Positions 48,092 to 56,863 of a DNA stretch of 64,000 nucleotides are shown in pieces. The stretch's first letter is position 1. Every line of letters begins with the position of its first letter. The notes under the pieces are model-generated. The model did not search any database. It was not told where the DNA came from and saw only the letters and a list, made by a program, of their open reading frames with translations. A program made the position numbers and the translations under genes. The DNA is taken from NCBI RefSeq assembly GCF_019649055.1, contig NW_026570412.1, forward strand, positions 62,001 to 126,000. Reading direction: 5' to 3'. This DNA comes from Paramacrobiotus metropolitanus. Taxonomy: Eukaryota; Tardigrada; Eutardigrada; Parachela; Macrobiotidae.

Positions 48092-50077
48092 TGCACAAGT
48101 ATGCTGCTAGTGTACGTCCCACGGTTTCCGCGGATTGCAGTTTTTCCTCGATGAAGTTTTCGTCATCGGCGGACAAAGCAGGAAGAAACTGATCGAAAAA
48201 GTTGTATCCCAAGATCTCTTGCTCATCTGTTGAACGATGCGTAAACTCCCACTCATCGTTTAGCTTAACCACGCGAACATTTTCCACGGTTTTGCAAAAC
48301 AACACCTCCCGCAAGCGGAAGAAGTGGCTTTTAATATGGCAACGTAAGTCTACGTTGTCCAAACGGACCTCTTTTATGAACGGCCGGGGCGGGCGGAGAC
48401 ACCACTGCAATTCAGTGACACTTGTGTGCACGTTCTGTATTGTCAGTGCCAAATCCTCTAACTCTTCCGCGGGATCCACATCTGCAAAAAAAATTGCATG
48501 AGGCCGTGAGGCACGTGTAATGGTTTCGCCCATTTCGCTGTTCTTTCCTTCAGATTTTGCAAGTACATGCGCATCAGTATGAAGATCGTTTTTACACCGA
48601 ACTAAAGTCCCAACATTAAAATTTGAAAAAGAGCTGCGAGAATCTTGGTTCGGTGTAAAAACGATATTCCTACTAAGGTGAATTTACTTGCAAAATTTTA
48701 GACAGATCGGTCTATAATGAGGCTTTTGATACACCTTGAAAAGTTTAGAATTTTTGCGATATTACATGTATTTCACTTATAACTCCCAAGCCGGATATGG
48801 GTTTTTATGCCAGTGTACACAAGTTATTTTGCTGGATCAGCAGTTTTGGGCGCATTGAATGCACGCGTCCTAAAATCAGGCTGCTCTGTAATGTTTAAAG
48901 GTCAATCATTTTGATTAATGTGTACCTGCGCAGGCGTATTAATGTGTGCATTGGCTGTTGCCGATTTAAACAAGTAATTTTGCTGCAGAATATCATAAAA
49001 AACGAAAAACAATGTTGAAATCAATAGTACGTGCGCATGTGCACCGCATTCCAGGCCTGTGGTGCTGTGTATCTGGGTCACTTCCCTTTTGATCAATTTC
49101 AGCTAAATGCAACGAGCAATTAGCCTAGAATGCCATGAACTTGGATTTTCCAGATTTGTCTTTCACAGCAACGGCCACCATGCTCACTTCGCCGTACAAA
49201 AAGTGGTGGATGTTGCGCAAAGCACCGGTTTTACTAATTTTAGTCCAGGTTTTGCAAATGATTTTACCAAGAATATATACGCAATATTACAACATATATT
49301 ACAACATACTCGTATAACTCGTTTTCAGTGCGCAAAAGGAAATGAAGCCTATTGAATTTTCTATAAATGTTTCCGTAAGCGGTTACAATTTTTACTGATA
49401 AACCGAGCAAGCACTTCCACGAGAATTGATAATGCAACTAACCCGGTTTGTTCCCCCAAGTGAAGCCATTGAAATAATGCTCGAAGATTTCAAACATCTC
49501 CCTCTCCACGTCACAGAAGAAATACTGCCAGAAATGCACATCCGATTTCTCCCAGTGCCGCCACTTTCCATCCGGCGCCGGTGACCCTTTTGTTCGGTGC
49601 AAGATTAAGTGGCGAGTGCGTCCGGACAGGAAACGACGCAGCAGTGTCAGTCTGGGACGTCGCAGGGCTTCCTCAGACCGCTGTGGCTCGGAGAGCGGTC
49701 GATGGGTCTCCCATTTCTGCAGGTCAATAATGACAGTTTTTTGCATAGAAACAGCTTGAAATTTTTCGATAATGCGTTTCCATCGCCGGCAAACTCTGAA
49801 AGAAAAACACTGTCATCAGAGAAAAGGAAAAGTATAAACTGCAATTTAAAAAAAAAATCATCTGCAGCCGCTTTGCAGTGGAATGATATGAAAAGTCAAA
49901 TGTACATTCCGATAAGAGAAGACTAACGCTGGTACTCCTGCATGCCGTCACTTACGCTGTAGAGTTGCTAATATCGAAGATATCCAGAAAGGAAAAAACC
50001 CGCAAAACGGACTCGTCGGGAAGATAGTGGAAGAAACACAGCTTTTCCGCAATTTGTTGCGAGAATTCTTCTGACAT
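48092..50077 (-). CDS. F-box protein gene, three exons visible
   Basis: Exon 1 runs 50,077-49,956 from ATG (MSEEFSQQ) to donor ACAGC|GTAAGT. Exon 2 runs 49,795-49,443 from acceptor TTTTCTTTCAG to donor CCGG|GTTAGT. Exon 3 runs 48,481-48,092 from acceptor TTTTTTTTGCAG to donor GCAT|GTAAGT. All phases agree (2, then 1, then 2). The F-box spans the first junction: LPDESVLRVFSFLDIFDIS in exon 1, then VCRRWKRI at the start of exon 2. This is a full canonical F-box, the SKP1-binding part of SCF ubiquitin ligases. The downstream part (e.g. FFRLREVLFCKTVENVRVV) is Leu-rich and could be a substrate-binding region, but no named repeat is clear. The terminal exon is left of 48,092 and I could not place it. 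Confidence 0.8.
48585..48665. other. Perfect 18-bp stem hairpin in F-box gene intron 2
   Basis: ATCGTTTTTACACCGAAC at 48,585-48,602 is the exact reverse complement of 48,648-48,665, leaving a 45-base loop. Pairing continues with a few mismatches beyond the 18 bp. It lies between exons 2 and 3 of the F-box gene. It could be the ends of a tiny MITE or a small-RNA precursor. The loop is AT-rich and not coding. Confidence 0.6.
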
Positions 50078-51559
50078 TGCGATAGTGGTACTTTTGGGTA
50101 TATATGTAATAATTATAGGGTCACATTGGTGATGTAATATGATGAGGGTCACAGTGGTTTAACAACCCAAAATATCGACACTTCGTCCAATAAAACAGCT
50201 TTCCTACGGCGTTACTTTCGATAGAGATGGATTCCAAAGTCATCATGCACAAATTTGCAAACTTGAAGCATGCCTAGAAAACTGAAACGCCTGCAAAATA
50301 CAGCGCACGGAGTTTGATGCTGATTCAAGAAGAACGCCCTAGCGATGACGGTGACATACTTTATGTAAACGAATTGAACTAGTTCAGTTTCTTACAAATA
50401 TAATGTTATCGAACACGGATGTCTAAGCTGTGCAACATTCTTTCCTCACTGTCTTTCCCCATTGATTCCTATCAAGGTTAATGGGAAGGATTTCTCTCGA
50501 AATCCATTTATAACGGCTGCGTGCCCTACTTTCCCAGCCGGACAATGGCCATCGGATCCCTACCTGCGCCATGTGGACAATGGCTGCCTCGCTCTTCCTC
50601 GAAAGGAGATGGACAACCGCTAATAACATGTTGATTGCTTCGTGTCCTAGTTTTGTTAATAGTAGGTTATTATATAAAGCTATCTCGCCAGACTTTCACT
50701 AATCACTTTTGCTTTCACAAATTTTTCTCCCTCCCGCCGCTCCTCTTCTTCATGTGTAGGGGGCTCACTGCGTTGAGCTTTCATTTGTTTTTGTGTTTGG
50801 TTTGCTTTTGCTGTTTTTGTTGGCTTAAAGCCGCACTGTGTTGTTGTATGTCGGTCAGAGCTACTATCTTGGTGTTCGCTACGCCCGAAAGGAAGAAAAT
50901 CTTCTGAGCCGACAATACCCGCGATGCACACACGTACACTCACCAAACACGCAGTACCGTTATCACAAGAGTGAAAGAACTGTGCACTGTTCTGGATATG
51001 AGAAGTATGTTGGTTTAATGAAAGTAACAAGAAGTGCAAGCGCAGGCACACTACGTTACTGTTAAAATTTTCAGGCACACTACGTTACTGTTAGTTCTGG
51101 ATATTAACTTGCAGAGGTCAAACACACAATAGCTAGCAAATTTTGGAGGTTTCAGCTGATGATTTCTTGCACATGATTGCAGTACCACAACGGCCGGATC
51201 GGCTACTGCAATCGCTGAGAATGCTAAGCAAATAAATCACGCTTGGTTAAATCCGATGTATGGCTTCATTCCGGTTGTGTTCGAGATATACTCCCCATTG
51301 TGGGGAGGCGCTATAATCCTAATGGACCGTATCGGACGCGGAATGGCTCGGTACACCAGCCAGCCACGTTCCAAAGATTTTTTCGGGCAGCGTTTGCCGA
51401 TCCATTTCAAAAAGAGAACGTAATTAGTTGTGTGTAATTAACACGGTGCGAAAGCTAATTATCACGCCTGTGCAACGTGTCTCTCTCGGCATCATCTTGT
51501 CGTAACTTCACGTTTTTATTTCACAAAATGTGGTAACATCATAGTTCCAAAACAGCAAG
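50078..51559. other. Intergenic region
   Basis: It contains the upstream region of the F-box gene. The longest frame (51,078-50,680, minus) is low-complexity, with a Glu/Lys/Thr-rich end, and I do not count it as a gene. A short palindrome, CTCCCCATTGTGGGGAG, lies at about 51,290. No other signal is recognised. Confidence 0.5.
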
Positions 51560-52507
51560 TCAAAGTAACAAAATTTCATTTAACGCTGCCGCTCCTTCCA
51601 TCGTCCCGAGGACGGAAGCAGCGTTGCCTCGCTGAATTTCCAGCGACAGACGTTGACGGAGATACTCATGGGAGCGAGGCTCTCCCGTATGTTGTCGAAG
51701 TCGTTTGCCGATTTCTTTCACTAAACGACAAGCTGATTTTCCCCATGGTCCAAGAGTTTCAAAGGCCAGCGGTGCGAAGATGTATCTGCCCAGCAGGTAC
51801 AAATACAAACCCGCTTTTCTATCCCCCGCCTGTGCGGCGGCGGATCCCGCGGTAACTGACGTTGATTTCCGATGAGATGCAGCGACGGTATCCACGCAGG
51901 TCACGTCCCAAGCCAAACACATACCGCGTTGCCACGCAAACGTGGTGCACCCGTCCGGTCGGCGATCTGACGTATGGGATGTCCCTCGCGGCTCCAGTTT
52001 TGCGGGAATGCCGGCTGATACTAACAATCTGCACAAAATACTGTTCAGGCCGCCGTGGCGTGGGTGTCTTCCAGCTGAGAATGCACAGGATAACTCGTGA
52101 TGGCCATACATATCAACTGGCTTGTGGCACTTAGAACAAGAATGTGCTTCACAGATATTTACCCCCAGTCTCAGGCCGACTGATATCTTCACGGTGTCAT
52201 CGTCCAAGAGGTTTCCGATGTGTGCCGAGGGCAAGGCATTTAACCATATGCCAGCTTCCGGTGTCGACTGTGCAAGGAGGCGGGCCTGGTTAATCTCGTC
52301 ATCGCGAAAGATGTACAGCAGCATGGATAGTGATGTGTTGCATAGCGGAAGATCCCATGCTCGTTGTGCCTTTCCGACATTTGGCTCCGGGAGTTCTGCC
52401 TGTCGCGCGTTGACTTTCCACAACTCAGAAGCGGCTGAGACATTTACAGTGGGGTGATCAGGAAGCAATAATGACATTAAGCCGGATACGGAGTGAATCG
52501 AAGCCAA
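51560..52507 (-). pseudogene. Retroelement Pol C-terminus with CCHC finger and R-P-D...D nuclease signature
   Basis: An open frame of 315 codons contains the blocks ARLLAQSTPEAGIWLNALP and SVGLRLGVNICEAHSC. Next comes a finger of form C-x2-C-x8-H-x4-C (CSKC...HHELSC), then RRPDGC, 15 residues, and WDVTCVDTVAASH. The ending LRQRLSLEIQRGNAASVLGT is familiar from the C-terminal ends of reverse-transcriptase proteins of animal retroelements. A CCHC finger followed by R-P-D-x(12-15)-D is the layout of the restriction-like endonuclease of R2-type elements; I infer that relation. No RT lies upstream (52,508-54,500), so this is 5'-truncated or rearranged. Its frame is intact, so the loss may be recent. 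Confidence 0.7.
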
Positions 52508-53202
52508 GAAGGCTGGGAGAGCTAATTCTTCCGCCCGACGTCTTCTCGTTGAAGGTCAGTCACGCAATCTGCGATCCGAGCAGCGTAACCGGATCACGGA
52601 CACTTATGGATCCGGTCAAAAATTTTATAATTTTCATTGGTTTTCTCCATGAAATTCTACTGAGGGTCTGTACAGTTTATTAGAACGTTTCATGCAAAGC
52701 GGAAGCTCAGATAAAGGTTTAAAAAAAGATATTGCCATCTGGAAAGACTCACAGGATTCGCATTCTGTGCAGGCGTAAAAAAAGTTTCAAGTATGTACTC
52801 TTTATTCAGTGCGTGTATTGCGCATATACGTGTATGTGTGCGTACTGACAGACAAATCACTGTAGACAACCAACGCAGAAAAGGATGCTCCTCTGATTGC
52901 TCTATTTATTAAAAATTGATCTTTTAACGCTAGGTTTTTAACGCAAAAAAATTGTTTACAAAATGATAGCGCCATATTCTGATAAAGGACACTTCGTTCT
53001 TTTCAATAAGCTTTATAGTGAGCCCCCAAATGAATAACCGCAGCGCTGGTAGCCTCGCGCGTTAAACGGACTCTCTCACATATCCTTAATCTTATTCAAG
53101 ATGCAAGCGCAACGCAAGAAGGAAACGCGCCACAACATACAGTAAAAGCACTCGTAATTACTGAATTAAATGCCTAAGAGCACAACAAAAAATACTCAGT
53201 TA
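52508..53202. other. Intergenic, nothing recognised
   Basis: AT-rich sequence with short frames only. No reverse-transcriptase motif is seen on the minus strand, although the relic to the left would lead one to expect it here. Confidence 0.5.
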
Positions 53203-54317
53203 CAAGGGGTGCTACGCCAAGTTCGGGCAGTTGGGTAAAATAAATTATAAAGTATTCCAGTTGGTCTTTTCGTTTCTTATTTTGCACTTTTCTAATGCAG
53301 CTTTTTATGGCAAATTTAAAAAAACCAATACCGGATTCGTTGAGTCTGTCAGTAACGAGTTGTGCGCTCAATAAGGGGGAGGGGCAGTGGAAGTTTTAGG
53401 GATGGTTATAGCAGGCTTTATAAAAAATTCTCCAAACGATATTTTTGCATGGAATTTTTTGAAAACTTTTGAGTGGTCCCAGAGGTGTTTGTTTTGGGTT
53501 ATGAAAAGAATCTTGCGTCATCGGTGGTCGAGATTACGTCGAAACAACTTGTATCTCCCATAGACTTGTATGTTATAACGTACCTACCGGAAGATAGGGT
53601 TGCCTAGCACAGAGGCATAATTAACGTCCAGCTGATATATACCCTGGATGGAACATGGTCCACACTAAACGATTTTAACGTTTAAATGACTAACTACTGC
53701 GTGGGTAGGGAGAGGAAAGCGCCGGACAATTGGGAGTAAAAGCTAACAAAGCGACAGGGAAAAAAAGTGATGGTTGCCGTTTGAGTTTGTTAAACCAGCT
53801 TGTCTCAGGCTTATTGGGTAGACTAAAGCGTTTAAACTGTCCCTCAATATCCTACAGATGAGATTTTATAAAAAAGAGTCGTCGAAAACTTCACTGGATT
53901 GCAGGGCAAGCGTGTACCAAGGGTCACTCTCCGCTTTAACTATGCCCACAGTTTCATCTCAAAGGTCACGTAGGTTTGGTTGTAATCGAACGATCTGAGA
54001 TACAAATAGGAAGAGCCTTAAATGACGAACACGTCAGACTTGGTTAGTTTGGATAAAGACGTCAATGGAATTTTTAAGCGAATTATAATTCGGAGGAAGG
54101 CTCCGACGGCACATGGGTCGAACACTATTTTGAAACTGGTCTGCTCTAGTTTCGGATACACTGTAATTCGGAACACGCTCTCAGCGTAAGGAAAGATAGT
54201 TTAAAAGATAGTAGACACATACGGCGATACTTTAAAATATTATGAGTTAGTTATTTGTGATGGGTGAACTGTGGCGGGTTTTGGAAAAAAGTGCCCGAAC
54301 TTGGCGTAGCACCCCTG
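53203..54317. mobile_element. Tc1/mariner-like element with near-perfect 24-bp inverted ends
   Basis: The left end begins CAAGGGGTGCTACGCCAAGT and the right end, in reverse complement, CAGGGGTGCTACGCCAAGT. They agree for 24 bases (to TTCGGGCA) apart from one extra A on the left. TA flanks both sides (53,201-53,202 and 54,318-54,319), as expected for Tc1/mariner. The interior of about 1.1 kb is AT-rich, with no frame longer than about 60 codons and no DDE/DDD transposase visible, so it is non-autonomous. Confidence 0.82.
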
Positions 54318-54502
54318 TAAAATCGACGTCCAAAGCCTGCAACGGACGGTAAACTGAAGTGAAATCTAAATAGTACATTTTCCCACCATCACACTCATTA
54401 CAGGAACTGTGCCAAAATAAAGTAAAACGGCTTATTACTTTCGTAAAACACCCATGCGATCAAAAATTGTCGGACTACAACCAAAACATCCAACTGCAGT
54501 CA

Positions 54503-55097
54503 TTAGCGGCGCGCTGCAGTGCTGGGGTGATTGTTTTGCTCGTGATCCAGCTTGGCCTCCGCACTGCCGAAAGTCCTCAGGCAGCTCTCTTTTCCGCACG
54601 GAAACAACCGCAATGCCCCGCACCTATGCCCTCGCAGTGCCGCTTCATCGCCGTATGCCACACCACACGCTTTACACACATGGGCCGTATATGCCGCTGG
54701 CGTCCGCTTTCGGCAGCGCCGTATTCTTGGGATGAGCGAGTTCGGAAGATGCCGGATTTGTACCAGAAACATCGTGGCCCTCGCTGGCCGTTGCAGAACG
54801 GCGGTTCACGGGATCGATGGTCGGCGGTACAACAGCACTAACTGGCAGCGCTGGGATGAACGGTGGCTCTTGATCCAGTATAAATGGCAGCACGACACGG
54901 TCCACTGGGATCAGCTGCGGTGCGGAGAAGGATGCTGGGGCTCCGTGCAGAGTCGGCAGGATTTCCACGGCGCCATCGACAAGAGCAACGGAGTTCGGCG
55001 CCGAATTCCTGCAAGCAGTCGTCATCACAACCGGCACAGAACAGAGTAAACTGATCGCTGTACGTACTGACGTGTACTGGCGTCCCTTAGTACACAT
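54503..55097 (-). pseudogene. C2H2 zinc-finger relic, frameshifted
   Basis: The minus-strand frame from 55,097 to 54,672 is Pro/Ser/Val-rich (QLIPVDRVVLPFILDQEPPF). An overlapping frame, 54,772-54,503, then carries two finger-like motifs: HVCKACGVAYGDEAALRGHR and, more convincingly, PCGKESCLRTFGSAEAK followed by LDHEQNNH (C-x4-C-x12-H-x4-H). The change of frame near 54,690 indicates a frameshift. It lies on the same strand as the nuclease-type relic 2 kb away, and N-terminal C2H2 fingers are usual in R2-type elements, so both may be ends of one decayed element. A host zinc-finger gene is the alternative. Confidence 0.5.
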
Positions 55098-55259
55098 CGG
55101 TACTACTTTACTACTTCTACCCCTACAACTAAGGCTTAGGCTTTACTACAACTTCTACGCGAGTCCTGACCCCGAGTCTCTACTTCGACTTCTCAGAAAT
55201 CCCCAGCAGAGAACTTTGACCGCGACTTGCCATTTCGACGTGACCGCGCTTCGATGACG

Positions 55260-56048
55260 TAGCTCAACCTATTGTTCTAGTGTATTAGTTGACCTCATGT
55301 TCTCATTTGTCCACGTGTAGTGATGCAGCGGTGTGATTAGTCCACGTGTCCTCAGATGTCTCTTATTGGCTAGTTTCTAAATCCCTATTGTTCTCAGACC
55401 CGTACCTGCGCGTACGAAGAGCCAGCACTTGCGGTGCCCAGGGCTATATAAGGCGCTCGTCGCCCACAGAAATGTCAAGAGTTGTAATCCCAACAAAAGT
55501 AGAGTCTTGTTACTCGATCTGATTAACTTCAGGCTTTTGCTCTGGTCTTCTCTTTCCAAGTGAGGCTGTTCAAACTGACCTCTGGGTGACCTTTCACCTA
55601 TTGTCAGGGGTCATTCCTCTACTTCGTCGACGTGCATTATCATCTTCGGATAGTCTCGTGACGTAACAGGCTACCCACTTGATCCCACTTGTTCGCCTTG
55701 ACCTTTCGGTCCCTTCGATCTTCATGCCCTGTAGCGCCAGGTTGATGGATTTGTCATACTCATACGCTTCGGCTACCATCTAGCGTCGGACAGGTAACGT
55801 ATAACTTCACGCATCCCTTGTGTTTCCTTTCGTGTCTTCTCTTTCAGCAAGCTTTCGGGTTCCGGATCCTCTTCTTCATCCTTGCATATCATCTCATACT
55901 TGTACATCAACATCCTTAACCTTTCGCTCCATGAAATACATAAGAAGTTGAGATTAAGAGTCGCTCTATTCCCCGACTGGTCGTGGTCCGGGAAGTGCAT
56001 TATTCCCACCGCACAACCTCTTTCATTCTGTATTTTTATTGCACGACA
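55260..56048 (+). promoter_or_regulatory. Putative 5' LTR of the Gypsy-like element
   Basis: This region ends ...CACGACA directly before the primer-binding-like site. It contains a TATA box (CTATATAAGG, 55,444-55,453) and two GTCCACGTGT motifs (about 55,308 and 55,340) with an E-box CACGTG core. TATTGTTCT is also repeated. The left border cannot be set, because the 3' LTR lies outside the window; TGTAGTGATG near 55,316 is one candidate. Minus-strand frames at 55,594-56,009 exist but show no known domain. Confidence 0.5.
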
Positions 56049-56066
56049 TGGCGCCCACCGTGGTTC
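56049..56066 (+). other. Primer-binding-like site
   Basis: TGGCGCCCACCGTGGTTC starts with the TGG that pairs with the CCA end of a tRNA. It follows a CA that would close the LTR. The TGGCGCCC start is common among Gypsy elements and retroviruses. The tRNA is not identified. Confidence 0.5.
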
Positions 56067-56863
56067 AAACTTTCCCGATGGAGCAGAAAGTTTAATTTAA
56101 TTTGATAGTACAATTAAATTGATGGTGCAGGATGGTTGGTGGTCAACTCGAGAGAGCCCACATTTAAGAAAGTCCGTTAGGAGCCACTAGTGTGGTGCAG
56201 GAGGTCTGCGTTCCAGTTCTGACCTAGGGTAACCGAGTCCCCCGGTTTGATTGATGTATAGATTGATTCGCACTTAGCGATATATATTTTGGGTGACAAT
56301 ACGGACTGAGAACAGTATAGGCACTTGAAAACTGTTCGTGTATGCGGCACTTTACGAGTCTATGATTGAAAAAGCACCGTAAGACCATTCGAGGTCAAAA
56401 TTTCCTTTCATTTTATTTTCTTTTCTGAACCGGGCAAGCCAGAAAGACTACGTGAATTTGAACGGCAGAACCAGCAGAATCAGCTGATTGGAAATTGTAA
56501 GTCAAACGTGCGAAAATTCGCAGTGTATTTTTAGCCGTTCTTTATTATTGAATCTTCGTAAAAATGTCGAATTTTGTAAATATGGCGTATCCGAGTTAGC
56601 GGAGTAGCCATTGTACTACGATTTTTGAAAATTTTCGGTAATCAACAGAGCAGATATAGCTGTCTCTTGTGGTGTAACGCAGTGTCACTGTTAACTGGAA
56701 ATCAGTCACAGTGTTCTAACTAGCGGGTAAAATACGAAATAACAGTCGAAACCTTAAAGGTCAACTGTAAATACGAGTTGTTTACTCATGCTTGAGTGCG
56801 TGTTTTCACTTTCTGAATCCAGTTGTAATTGGTAAGGTTAGTCGCGGTTGCATTGCAAACAAA
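56067..56863 (+). other. Untranslated leader of the Gypsy-like element
   Basis: About 800 bases lie between the primer-binding-like site and the Gag start. No coding frame of note is present. The likely Gag start is the ATG at 56,864 in context ACAAAATGTC. The frame is open further up to 56,792, but only from a TTG, so I start Gag at 56,864. Confidence 0.5.

Noticed and set aside
50635-51078. Cys/Phe/Leu-rich plus-strand and Glu/Lys-rich minus-strand frames
   Set aside because: Both come from low-complexity sequence; no splice sites or known motif support either.
55594-56009. Two minus-strand frames of 61 and 78 codons in the putative LTR
   Set aside because: They overlap in different frames, lack any domain and lie across what looks like the LTR; probably chance.
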